A stretch of 64,000 nucleotides of DNA from Undaria pinnatifida (taxonomy: Eukaryota; Sar; Phaeophyceae; Laminariales; Alariaceae): positions 10,106,381 to 10,170,380 of the forward strand of contig JABAKD010000011.1 in assembly GCA_012845835.1 (NCBI GenBank), in the 5' to 3' direction. Shown in pieces: positions 46,201 through 56,144 of this stretch. The position numbers and the translations under genes were made by a program. Every line of letters starts with the position of its first letter. Position 1 is the stretch's first letter. Below the pieces are notes generated by a model that did not search any database, had not been told where the DNA came from, and saw only the letters and a program-made list of their open reading frames with translations.

Positions 46201-48254
46201 CACGGCGTGTCCAGAAGCTGGAAAGTATGTGTGTAAAAAAAACAACAACGACATCAAGCGAAAAACGTAGGGCGCCGACCCAAACTCGTCTGTATATTGA
46301 TGGAACTGGTTGATATGCTTTGGAAGGAGAGGGGGGGGGGGGGGGGGGGGGGGCGAGAAACCACACCATACCGTTGGAATGCCATTTTGTGTTTTACCCT
46401 CTTTCTCGTTATACGCGCTGGCCGTGAGATTTTTTGGTCCATCGGGGTGCTATTTCAGTTCTTGCGTGTTTTATTTGGTTTTTTGCCGCTGTTCCTTATT
46501 TATTATTTTGGTTCTTGGTCGCGTCCATGACGTGTCTTTTCTCTTGTGCGTATGGCGTCTGTTGTGAACGGCCTAGGAATCACTTCGAGAAGAGGGAGAA
46601 AATGAAGATCGGTGGGATGTTCAAGAGCCCGATGACCATCATCATGATCGGCTCCATGGTCATGATGATGTTCCTTCCCAAGATGATGGCCAACCTCGAC
46701 CCCGAGCAGCTTGAGGTGAGGAACAAACGCCGTATCTGGTGATTCGGGCGTTGGAGTGTTGCGAAGGTCCACCGATTATTTACCTGGTATGTATTAATGC
46801 CTTTGGATAGTCGGAGTTTTTTCTTTCCTAGTTTGTTGTATTTATAAGAAATCCCCTGTTGGTTCGCCTGTGTCGATGCTCACATGTTTTAGCGCAAGCT
46901 TGGAGGAGTGCGACATCGCAACATAAACACTGCGGATGCAGCGACCCTTACTTATGTGATAGCCGTTTTAAAAACAACGATTGATACCCATCAACGGCCA
47001 CGGTGCTTGCGGGGCCAAATCCTCCCCCGTCTATGAAACGCCGGCGACATGCTCCTATTGCATGCATGAATTGCGATGGGCCTCTTATCGCTTCTGCGCT
47101 TCTTCTCTCCTCTGTTTTCATGTTTTTTTTTCTTTGCGGGCGAGTCTGGAACACGGGTCACTCCGCGTGACTTATTGAAAAATTAGGAGCAGTAACCCCG
47201 AAGGCTTGGTTTTTGTGTGGTCGTGTCGTTCCTTTCACGAACTTGCTCCCGCTTGGTACGCTTATCGCTTGTCTCGCGCCGGTCTGGCCCCAACCGGATC
47301 TGGGTTCTCCGATCCGGTCTCGGATATGCATTTCACCGGCAAACGTTATAGAACAGCGACTAACACACAACAATATAACCACTTACTGTTTTCGGTCGCC
47401 GAAACTTGGGCGCAAGTTGCAAGGAAGGCTGCTGAAGGGCAACCCCCGTAGTTTGTCTTTCCTGAGGGATTTATGGCGTGAGAGATCTCGACCTTTCAAT
47501 GCAGGGTCAACGGTAAACTTAAAACCTTCTCGTCACTTCAAATCTGGGAGGGGGGGGGGGGGGGGGTAGAGGGAGCGGCAGGAAGTAAGGATGTGTGTCT
47601 GTGTTGGTTTTTCGGTCGCCGAAACTTGGGCGCAAGTGGCAAGGAAGGCTGCTGAAGGGCAACCCCCGTAGTTTGTCTTTCCTGAGGGATTTATGGCGTG
47701 AGAGATCTCGACCTTTCAATGCAGGGTCAACGGTAAACTTAAAACCTTCTCGTCACTTCAAATCTGGGAGGGGGGGGGGGGGGGTAGAGGGAGCGGCAGG
47801 AAGTAAGGATGTGTGTCTGTGTTGGATGTTCTTTTTGCGGTAGTAGCAGGGTTAACCGAACAGGGAGAGTGCATTACGTCTTTCCAACCACCGCCTGCCG
47901 TTTGCACACACTAACCCACCTACCCACCCACCCACCCACCCATCTACCCACCCACCCATCCACCCACCCACCCACCCCGCTACACGCCCATCCGCCCCAC
48001 CCCACCCCACCCCACCCCCACCGCCCCTGGTCGCCGTTGTGCCGGACACCCTACAGGAGATCAAGGGTCAGCAGAAGGCGGTGGCCGACACAGCAAGCAA
48101 CATGTCCATCTCAGACTTGTTCTCCAGCGCCTTTTCCGGAGCCCAGGCGCAACCAGCAGCGCAGCCACCTCCCCCATCGCAGAGTCAACGAGGGTTGGCG
48201 GGGACAGCGGGGGCGGGGGGGAGTCGAGGTCGTGGGAAGAAGAAGCACGGTTAA
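40252..48254 (+). CDS. EMC7: ER membrane protein complex subunit 7 (EMC7)
   Basis: Five exons on the plus strand: 40252-40327, 40623-40796, 44416-44477, 46577-46715 and 48057-48254 (TAA). All have AG/GT borders and matching phases, encoding 215 residues after an unseen first exon (signal peptide expected). EMC7 is the lumenal beta-sandwich subunit of the EMC, which inserts membrane proteins into the ER. Evidence: EVIKGNLAMPD and VVLNGG, then SRDGSFAFQDVPAGVYLLEV (the carbohydrate-binding-like fold), YPGAARKETVHPILLTAH, one membrane helix MTIIMIGSMVMMMFLPKMM followed by NLDPEQLE, and a basic tail GRGKKKHG. Human EMC7 is 242 residues with the same order (DGSF...Y.LEV, MVMMMVLPLLIF..LPK). The introns hold minisatellites, a SINE and a tandem duplication. 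Confidence 0.92.
41290..41605 (+). repeat. CCCGTACCCGGAACTTCTG minisatellite, block 1
   Basis: Irregular units built from TACCCGGAACTTCTG, AGTTCTGTA and CGCCCGTGCCACAATA lie in the first mapped EMC7 intron after exon 40623-40796. The frames they create are artefacts. Confidence 0.8.
42370..42735 (+). repeat. CCCGTACCCGGAACTTCTG minisatellite, block 2
   Basis: The same units as block 1, separated from it by about 760 bp of other sequence in the same intron. Confidence 0.8.
43975..44060 (+). repeat. Dispersed repeat shared with 5236-5330
   Basis: CCCGGTAACAAGAGCTAGGCCATACAG and following blocks match 5236-5330 in outline. It lies in an EMC7 intron. Confidence 0.55.
44840..45265 (+). repeat. 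GGCGAAGGATCTGGTTGGTGTT minisatellite
   Basis: About eight degenerate units containing TGGCGAA, GGTTGGTGTT and ACGGCCC or ACGCTC, roughly 55-60 bp each, in the EMC7 intron before exon 46577. Confidence 0.8.
45946..46242 (+). mobile_element. SINE family A, copy 4
   Basis: It starts GGTCGCCTCGGTGGCGTATC, with B box GAGTTCGAGCC and the full core, and ends AGCTGGAAAGT and an A-rich tail. It lies in an EMC7 intron, sense orientation. Confidence 0.85.
47389..47828 (+). repeat. 220-bp tandem duplication in an EMC7 intron
   Basis: TTCGGTCGCCGAAACTTGG recurs at 47391 and 47611. The whole 220-bp unit, including a poly-G run and GGATGTGTGTCTGTGTTGG, is repeated with only one or two base changes and a different G-run length. 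The duplication is recent. Confidence 0.92.
47912..48023 (+). repeat. (CCCA)n tract before the last EMC7 exon
   Basis: ACCCACCC units with occasional CATC, ending about 30 bp before the acceptor at 48056. It may serve as an unusual pyrimidine tract. Confidence 0.85.
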
Positions 48255-50150
48255 CACAAAAAAAAGTTATACATAAACAAAGAGGCTGCTGTATATCTGG
48301 TATATACTACTGGGCGGAAATATAAGCAACGTTGTGGTATTACTCGTAACTGTTTTCGTTTATGTGGCCTCCCTCGTTTTGGGAAAAATCGCTCTGAAAT
48401 TCATGGCAGGGTGCGCAGTCATCTTGCGTGTTGTGCCTGGTAGGTATGATAGGAGGCCGGCCATTTTGGACGCATCAAGGGCTCTCTTCACCTTACTATA
48501 CGAGTTTGAGTGTGTGAAGCGATCAGTTAAGGGGTCAAGTAGCGGTCTCATATATGCCTGGTAGCATCGTTGGAGATACATCGAGGAAGAAGAGAGGAAG
48601 AAGCGAAAAGTAAGCGTTTGTTTAATTTGGTCGGGCCGGGGAGCGGGGATGCGTGACACCTCGCCTCCTTTTTTCTGCCTGTCTGTCCGCCGTGCCGTCA
48701 GCTTTCGCCCGCTAGGAGGGGGGAAGGCTGTTTCAGCGAACGCTTTATTCGCTTTTCTCTCTCTCTTCGTCCTTGTACTTGATGAAGGTATCGCGTCTCT
48801 TATTTCTTTTCTTTCGTTTATAATATCGTCTGTGCTTGATGTTGTGGTGGTGGGGGGGATTCATCGCCCTGCCCCCCCCCCCCCCCCCCCCGGAATAGTC
48901 TTTAGTGAGCTTGTCGAGATCTCTCCGCCTCTGAGGGAGGGAGGGCGGGGAGGAGATGCCGCATTGTTTCGGCAGAAGGATGGAAGCGAGAGACGATTAA
49001 CATCAAATTATGGATCCGACGAAGAACACCGACTACATCATTGCGCCCCAATAAAGGTTGACCGTTGTGGTGCCCAGGTATATGGACGACGAAGACTAAA
49101 TAATTGCGATCTTGCCAGCCGTTTGGTCCAGTATAAGCGCGCAGTCGGTACGAGTAATGCCGTGATAGCTTAAAGGGTCGCCTTGGCTCGGACAAGCTGG
49201 ACCTGACATCGCCCTGTGGAGTGTTCAGCAGCAGGCGTTACGTATGCGGCCGATGCTGAGGCGTCATTTTTGTCGTTTTTCTTCCCTTTGTAGCCCCTAA
49301 AGGAACTACTCGCATGATAGCCCTGTTGAGTAATGCAAACATGATCCTACACTAAAATCAAGTATGTTGTGGCCATAACAAGGTTGGAGTTCCAACGGGG
49401 TTTATCATACAAAATGTACCAGGTGTACCTGGAACAAAATATTGCTCCAGTTAATGAATGCTCCGACGTGTAGGTGGAAGTTAGTGTTTCGCATGTGTGC
49501 CGTATCGGAAGTCCGGATAAATCGAAAATCCGATCGGTAATCGGATCGGGAAACATGTTCCGATATCGGACAAGAATGCCTTGTTTCTGTCCGGGAGGGA
49601 TGTCACTCTGCTGTCCCTTCTCTCCCTGTTTAGAGGCCGAAGAATCTTGAGGTGTTTTTTTCTTGAAGCTCGAGTTGTCAGCCAAGAAAATGAACACGTG
49701 CTACTTCGGCAGTACGACGTCCTGTTTTCCCGCATTTTTTTCTGCGTCGCAATCGTTTATCGTAATCGTAATCGGAGTTTTTTGCGATCCGATCCGATCC
49801 GACGCTCGAGTTAGAGTTTTCTATATACAGTATGATCGGATATCGGAAAACGCCGACGGGTGAGGTTAAAAATATGCAGTAGTATGTAAATGTAGCCCAT
49901 TTTAAGGGACTCAGACAGATGAAGAAAAACGATATACGAGGGAGCTCAAACTCCTGCTCGCCGACATTTTCCTGCAGGTCCTTAAATTGGACGCAACACT
50001 CGATGCCAATATAACCTTTGTACGCAGAGACGTCTGGATAATCATCTAGGGTGAAGAATCATCGAAATCGGGGATTGTTTTATATATGAGTTTCAATCTG
50101 GGTAGTTGTTCCCCAAATTTTCAGCACAAAAAACGTAGCATTTTTTCCGG
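48255..50150. other. Intergenic DNA downstream of EMC7
   Basis: No gene recognised. It holds a poly-C run near 48873-48890, GATCGGATCGG-type repeats (49500-49860), and a copy of CTAGGGTGAAGAATCA (50046-50061) resembling part of the LINE tail. Confidence 0.5.
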
Positions 50151-50159
50151 ACAAAGTCC

Positions 50160-50209
50160 TGCGGGTAGGGTAGGGTTTGGGTTAGGGCCAGGGTTAGGGT
50201 TAGGGTCCA
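50160..50209 (+). repeat. Interstitial telomere-like repeats
   Basis: About 50 bp of GGGTA/GTTTGG/GTTAGGG-type units ending in three tandem TTAGGG-like copies. TTAGGG is the telomere repeat of brown algae and many other eukaryotes. Confidence 0.75.
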
Positions 50210-50809
50210 ATGTAGTGTTTTCGGAAGTACACGTGGGTCTAACCAACGTCCCCGATTTCCATACTTTATCCTAGGTAATAAATGAAAACTGCGCACGGTT
50301 AAGGCGGCTCCTCTCAATACGGGGGCTCAGGGTCAATAAGCTGTCTCCCGCTTGCAAAACGTAACATAAATCGGTAGAAAACAAACTATTTCCCCCCAAA
50401 GCCAGGTATACCAGATCTGGTAGGAGACGTCGGTACAGGCGGTATAATGGTAGGGACCTCTCCGCCCGGCACTATTGTGGTCCCTTAAAAATAAAGACTA
50501 TCTGCTCCATGTGCCGTGTAGTAGTAGATATTATCTGCTGTCATTATTTTTTTTTTCATCCCCCATTTATTATCCTCGCACCATACCCTCGCCCTCCCTC
50601 CCGGTAGTAACTCAGAAATCCGGGGTCCCATAGCGAGTCCTCTTCCCCCCTCCCCGCAACGGTGTAATTGTCTTCATTTTTATCGCGAGAATGATTCAGC
50701 ATTATAATTTGATTCCCTCGTTGACTCGCATGGAATTGTATTGTGTACTGGCATGTCCCACAACAAATATGCGCTGGTACGTATAAAATACTAAATTACA
50801 GCGTACCTG

Positions 50810-50960
50810 GTGTACTATTATTAATAATGCTATCATAATACTATACTACTATATACTCTATTACAATACTATTAATATACTACACTAAAAATTGCTACTA
50901 CTGCTACTATTAATACTATAACTGTAAATACTACACTACTAGTACTTACTACCGTTGTAC
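50810..50960 (+). repeat. TACTATTA-rich simple sequence
   Basis: Irregular ATACTACTA/TACTATTAA units with no coding potential. Confidence 0.6.
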
Positions 50961-51032
50961 TAATACGTATCTTTCTTGTAACGAAGACCACTGATAGGGA
51001 CAGCTTACGCTATACCTACAATGGGACTCGAA

Positions 51033-51150
51033 GGGTGCGCCAGCTAGCGTTGGGCTGCGAAAGCAACTGAGTTAAATCGACACACGACGCGTATGAAAAT
51101 ACGCGGAAGTTGTGGTGAGCTAAAGCTTTATTTTTCCCCATCCGCCGGAG
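51033..51150 (+). repeat. ~120-bp dispersed repeat, second copy
   Basis: Matches 29368-29490. Confidence 0.75.
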
Positions 51151-51227
51151 GATAAAAAAAAAAGAAAAAAAAAAGTATCTTTCTTAATAGAACTGCTACG
51201 TACCAGGTATGTATTATGTGATGCTGC

Positions 51228-52223
51228 TATTAGTGGGGTATTAGTCCGTTTGACCACTTGCAAAAGGTTAACCAATAGCTTACCCAAACTAAGCCTTATA
51301 ACGCTCTCCCCCCCTGAAACGGCGGGATAGCAGGTCGGCCGGATATACGGGCGGACTTGTCAATTATCCAAGCTGTTTCATTTCCTGGGTGTACCGGGGA
51401 GAGTATTTTAATTTTGCAAGTTCGACATGGATGGGGAAAGTCTGAAAAAGTAAGTTTATTATGGCGGATGTGGGATTTGAACCCACGACCCAAAAAACCC
51501 ATGGTGTTAAGATACGGTCTCGAAAGGCCTGTAATTATCCGCATTTGAGATCATTTCGATGGGTTTCGTATGATAAAGTTGGCGTTTTATATTCGGGAAA
51601 GTTAGGAAATAGATCGGAAAACGAGCCTCCGATCTCAGAAGCTATTCGGCGCATCTGGCGGAGGCGGTGGTAGCAGCGGCCACGGCCCTCCTAACGAGTG
51701 GGTTTTTAGGAGCCGCATCTTCGACTCATGGTCTAGTTCGTAGAACCGGAGTTTCCCCGAATCTCCCATATTTCTGCACATATATGCGACTCATCAGGGT
51801 GGGCTAGTGTTAAGGTACGGCCTCGAAAGGCCTGTAATTATCCGAATTTGAGATCATTTGGATGGGTTTCGTATGATAAGGTTGGCGTTTTATATTCGGG
51901 AAAGTTAGGAAATAGATCGGAGGCACGAGCCTCCGATCTCAGAAGCTATCAGGGGCTATGGTGGAATCGAATATAGCTACGTCTCTACAAAGGAAAAGAA
52001 AGTGGGTACTCTTCGAGGACCTGCCCAATTGGCAGACCTGCAGGGATCTCTGTGTCCCCCCTATAACTTTACATGTGGCGTCGACGGCAGGACACTACCA
52101 GGTATAACTTTACAATGGTCTGTCGACGACGTCATTTGGTAAGGTATTAATGGGGTATTAGTCCGTTTTACCACTTGGAAAAGGTTAACCAATAATAGCT
52201 TACCCAAACTAAGCCTTATAACA
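51228..52223 (-). mobile_element. TRIM-like element 1b with a nested element
   Basis: Direct terminal repeats of about 80 bp lie at 52138-52223 and 51228-51302, in minus orientation. They match the repeats of the element at 53008-53399 (TTATAAGGCTTAGTTTGGG, GGTTAACCTTTT). The interior keeps the tRNA-like GTGGGTTCAAATCCCAC and a G-rich purine tract before the 3' repeat. It is split by another element at 51505-51951. Confidence 0.65.
51505..51951. mobile_element. TRIM-like element 2, nested
   Basis: Direct repeats 51505-51645 and 51808-51951 (about 142 bp) start TGTTAAG and share GGCCTGTAATTATCCG, GTTGGCGTTTTATATTCGGG and GAGCCTCCGATCTCAGAAGC. The interior is 162 bp and there is no coding sequence. 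The right copy ends TATCA. Confidence 0.65.
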
Positions 52224-53007
52224 CTGCACTGCGGTGTATGTATGTGGTGCTGCTACCTGAGAATGAATAAAAAATCCACTTACTACCTGGCACCACTGTT
52301 GATCAACCGCTGCTGCTATGAATTGATTAGGCATGTTGTAACCGTGTGTGGTATCGTACCTGCACACAACGACCACCGAAGTTGAACTTTCTGTAGCGCA
52401 GCGAGCACAGCACAGCACTACAAAACATATTCCGGCGGTCTGCAGGTCGGTCTGTATTGTGGCGAAATACCGGTACATACATCGGAGCGTCAACCACGAA
52501 TTGATTACTCAAGTATAATTTTCGTACCTGGTATATTTCTTCAACGTCCTGCTAATCAATCATTGACCATGGGGTTCCTTTTGCGGAATATCATTCATTG
52601 TGAACATTGTTTGTTTGTGGCCGTCATTTTTATGATTATCATGTGAAACACATTACCAGGTATATTTACTAACTTATTATTTCGAGAGAGCAAAAGAAAA
52701 ACAACACTCTTTCGCGAGAGAGGCTTACTCTCCCATCCAAAACCATACAGTATACTCGTATATATACATAGTGGGTAATAATTGACGTCTCGTTTTTTTA
52801 TTATTACATACCAGTATATTCCCAAACCGTCAGATTTATCCCCTTAAATGATGTATAATTTCCACGCACAGATTGAGTTGCCCCCCCCCGCTCCTTCTAA
52901 TAATTCAAACCCAGGGCCCCACTCCGCCCTCCACTCACCGATTATACGATTTACTATTATACAGGATACGCTTTTGATAAACTGATGCATATTTCCTTCC
53001 ACAGCTG

Positions 53008-53399
53008 TGTTATAAGGCTTAGTTTGGGTAAGCTATCGGTTAACCTTTTGCAAGTGGTCAAACGGACTACTACCCAACTAATACCTTAACGAATGGCGTC
53101 GTCTCGGCAGGGTCATGGGTTTTTTGGAGGTTTGGGTTCAAATGTCATCCACCATACATAATAAACTTTTTCAGATTTTCCCGTTCGTTGTCCACCATGA
53201 AAAACACTCTCCCCGGTATACCCGGGAAATGAAACGGCTTGGATGTATTGACAGGTAGGTCCGCCGGTGGTATGTCCAAGCGACCTGCTATCCCGTCGTT
53301 TCAGGGAGGGGGGGTGTTATAAGGCTTAGTTTGGGTAAGCTATTGGTTAACCTTTTGCAAGTGGTCAAACGGACTAATACCCCCACTAATTCCTTAACA
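53008..53399 (+). mobile_element. TRIM-like mini LTR element 1a
   Basis: Direct repeats 53008-53090 and 53315-53399 begin TGTTATAAGG; the right one ends CCTTAACA, giving TG...CA ends with a short inverted repeat. A polypurine tract AGGGAGGGGGGG abuts the right repeat. The interior (224 bp) has a tRNA-like block with GGGTTCAAATG. The host repeat H reads ...CACAGCTG|TCAGATTTTG... at the unfilled copy (37126-37150, minus). Here it is split with CAGCT-type sequence on both sides, which supports an insertion with a short target duplication. Confidence 0.75.
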
Positions 53400-53449
53400 G
53401 CAGCTAGCTAGCTGTCAGATTTTGTCCCCCTCAAAAACGGGGGTTTTCT

Positions 53450-53645
53450 AATTTCCGTGCACAGACGGACAAACATCATCACCCTGTTGACCCTGATAGA
53501 TAGGTACACTGCAGTTCCAAGGGGAATCGCCGACCTATATCCTTAATGAGGACACACAACAACCCGTAATACGCGCGATCGGAGTATCACACAGCTTGCA
53601 AAAAAATGAGTTTCGACAAAATTTTCTATATCACAGCTAGCTGAT
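53450..53645 (+). repeat. Repeat H, right part of the copy split by TRIM 1a
   Basis: It continues the host repeat from the TCAGATTTTGTCC block to CACAGCTAGCTG, ending with the shared TTGCAAG...GAGTTTCGAC motif in reverse orientation. Confidence 0.7.
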
Positions 53646-53685
53646 GGATTTTATTTCTATCGTATTTTTATAATAATAATGATGT

Positions 53686-53873
53686 TTTACCTAGCTCAAA
53701 ATTCCCCACCTAAAGTATAAATACCAATACTTACCATTATAGTGGACAAAAAATAAGACACCTTCCAATCAAAACTCACTCATATAGTATATAACGAGTA
53801 CCAACAACGCAGCTTGCAAAGATGAGTATTGACCTGAAATTCGTCAAACTCACGGCTGACGTCCTTGAAAATT
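53686..53873 (-). repeat. CGTCAGCCGTGAG repeat, copy 2
   Basis: The reverse complement matches 8505-8692 over its full length with few changes. A second motif copy (CCAGCTGTGAGATCGAAG...) follows at 53905-53970 on the plus strand. Confidence 0.8.
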
Positions 53874-54076
53874 AGTTATAAAATATATTATAAAAATTAA
53901 AATACACTCCAGCTGTGAGATCGAAGATTTCGTCGAAACTCATCTTTGCAAGCTGTGTGTGATACTCCGATCGCGCGCAATATATATGTCACTCTTGCAC
54001 AGCGCAGCAAGCAGGGGCGGGCGGGAGGAGGGAGGGCACAGTAGTACTGCTGCTGTAGTACGAGTGAGTCACATTA

Positions 54077-54517
54077 TGTATGTATGTATGTATGTATGTA
54101 TGTATGTATGTATGTATGTATGTATGTATGTATGTATGTATGTATGTATGTATGTATGTATGTATGTATGTATGTATGTATGTATGTATGTATGTATGTA
54201 TGTATGTATGTATGTATGTATGTATGTATGTATGTATGTATGTATGTATGTATGTATGTATGTATGTATGTATGTATGTATGTATGTATGTATGTATGTA
54301 TGTATGTATGTATGTATGTATGTATGTATGTATGTATGTATGTATGTATGTATGTATGTATGTATGTATGTATGTATGTATGTATGTATGTATGTATGTA
54401 TGTATGTATGTATGTATGTATGTATGTATGTGTGTGTGTATGTATGTATGTATGTATGTATGTATGTATGTATGTATGTATGTATGTATGTATGTATGTA
54501 TGTATGTATGTATGTGT
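54077..54517 (+). repeat. (ATGT)n microsatellite, about 110 units
   Basis: Nearly pure ATGT for about 440 bp with one GTGTGTGT interruption near 54431. The MYVC and YIHT frames on both strands are artefacts of it. Confidence 0.97.
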
Positions 54518-54649
54518 GTAGTTGCACCAAGAGTGCAATGAAACGGTTCCCCATGTATATATCCGTCTCATTCATGGTGGAAAAAGGATACAGGTACAAC
54601 AGAAAAACAGTGTACACAACAGTGTATTATTATTGTTGTTACTATTATT

Positions 54650-54772
54650 ATTGTTATTTTTGCCCTCCGACAATATAGCGTAGATAGATGCCGTTCCGAT
54701 GTAAATCGAATATCCTTCGATGAAGCAGCAGTAGTACCTAATAATACGAAGTCGAATAATCGCACCATAATG
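54650..54772 (+). repeat. Host repeat with empty YR-element site, copy 1
   Basis: TTTTGCCCTCCGACAATATAG through GTCGAATAATCGCACC matches both flanks of the YR element (33690-33804 and 36549-36590). CAGTAG and TACCTA are joined at 54734/54735. Confidence 0.8.
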
Positions 54773-54776
54773 CATT

Positions 54777-54975
54777 ATATGTATGTTGTGCCTGTCGTAC
54801 CCAGTACTAGGGCATGACATTGCGTTGTCGAATGCATTACGATGCATTATTATCTCTGTGTCGTAGCTTGTGACCACAGAGCTGATCTTTCTAGGGTGAA
54901 GAATCAGTACGGACGCTGGGTGTGCTGGATGTCGACGAGTAGAAGAACGGTTTAATGTGAAGAACACACACACAT
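54777..54975 (+). mobile_element. 5'-truncated copy of the LINE 3' end
   Basis: TATGTATGTTGTGCCTGTC, the 80-bp CCAGTACTAGGG block and one tail unit ending in ACACACACAC match 32897-33091. It is inserted in the host repeat just described. Confidence 0.85.
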
Positions 54976-55229
54976 ATATATATTGTGTACTCCACGGAGT
55001 GTATATTACGGAGTATGTATATATAGTACTCCGGAGAGTATATATTACGGAGTACGAAGTATATATATTATGTGGGATTGTGATTTTGTGCTCTGTACGT
55101 CACGAAAAAAAAAAAAAAACAGACAGCAACAAACATGCGTGGTGGATACGTTCGGCGAATACAAACAGCCTGCAGCAGCATCGCGTGCATTATATATACT
55201 TGTTTTTACATGAACTGTTTAACTAACAT

Positions 55230-55455
55230 GTATGTATATACGAGGGAAAGAAAATAATAGTAGATAAAAGGAGAAGATGTGGGGAAAGGAAATGGGCAAA
55301 AAATGGTTGGCGGAAGATACCACTGCATTATGGTGCGATCATTCGACTTCATATTAGGTGCTATTGCTGCTTTTTATGGGAGGATATTCGATTTTTATCG
55401 GAAAGAAAGGCATATCGACGCTATTAATACACTGTCGGGGGGCAAAAATAATATT
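55230..55455 (-). repeat. Host repeat with empty YR-element site, copy 2 (inverted)
   Basis: The reverse complement matches the left flank (GCCCCCCGACA...AATCGAATATCC) and, after the site, the right flank (CAGTGGTATCTT...TTTGCCCATTTCC) of the YR element. Confidence 0.75.
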
Positions 55456-55459
55456 AAAT

Positions 55460-56144
55460 GTACGTATGGATGGGATTTGGGACGGAAACGTTTTTCTTTG
55501 TATTCATCAAGGAAGGGATTTTTAGTTTGGAAACATTTTCTCAATTTTTGGGGAAAATAAACGAAAAATAGTTATCAAAGTGAAGTTCCCAGGTATGATA
55601 ATGCGCGGGGTGGGTAGTCTATACATAGGGGTCTGGGTTGGGCTTCGCTGTTATTTGGGCGAAGATGGGAAGAGGCAGCTCTGATATCTCATCGCTACTG
55701 AACACACCTCGCAGCCCCTCAGCAATGAAGAGCTCCCTATTCAATGCTCTGCACGTGGGGCCGCGGAATGCACACACATACATGTCATGCACATGAAAGT
55801 GGCCAATTTTTGCTTCTCTTTTTATTTTTGTCCTCCCCCCCCCCCGTATTAATTCCGGAGATATTTTCGACCTTGTAGTTAACCAACCATGAACCACACA
55901 ACAACCATTTGTGATTCGTCGCGTGTTTTCATTTTTTTCAAGTGACACACGCTGCGCGCACGCTGCCTGCACACCAACGGCCGACCGTCTCCTCCTGTGC
56001 ATCATCATTATCATCTCATCTCGCCATCGTCATCGTCGTCACCCATCAGATTGGCTCCCACAAGCAGATACAGAGAGACAGCGAGTGGTAGTAGTGCCAG
56101 TGTCGTCAGAGCAGAAGAATACACGCGGCATACGAAAAACAGAA
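55460..56144. other. DNA upstream of the leucine-zipper gene
   Basis: A poly-C run lies near 55837-55846. No gene was recognised. A 5' untranslated or promoter region for the next gene may lie here but no motif stands out. Confidence 0.4.

Noticed and set aside
51461-51545. Possible tRNA gene on the minus strand (GTGGGTTCAAATCCCAC T arm)
   Set aside because: The T arm is good but no proper D arm or anticodon stem forms, and the block recurs inside TRIM-like elements (53098-53160). It is treated as part of the element.
54069-54678. Long MYVC/YIHT repeat proteins on both strands
   Set aside because: They are translations of the ATGT microsatellite in several frames, not genes.
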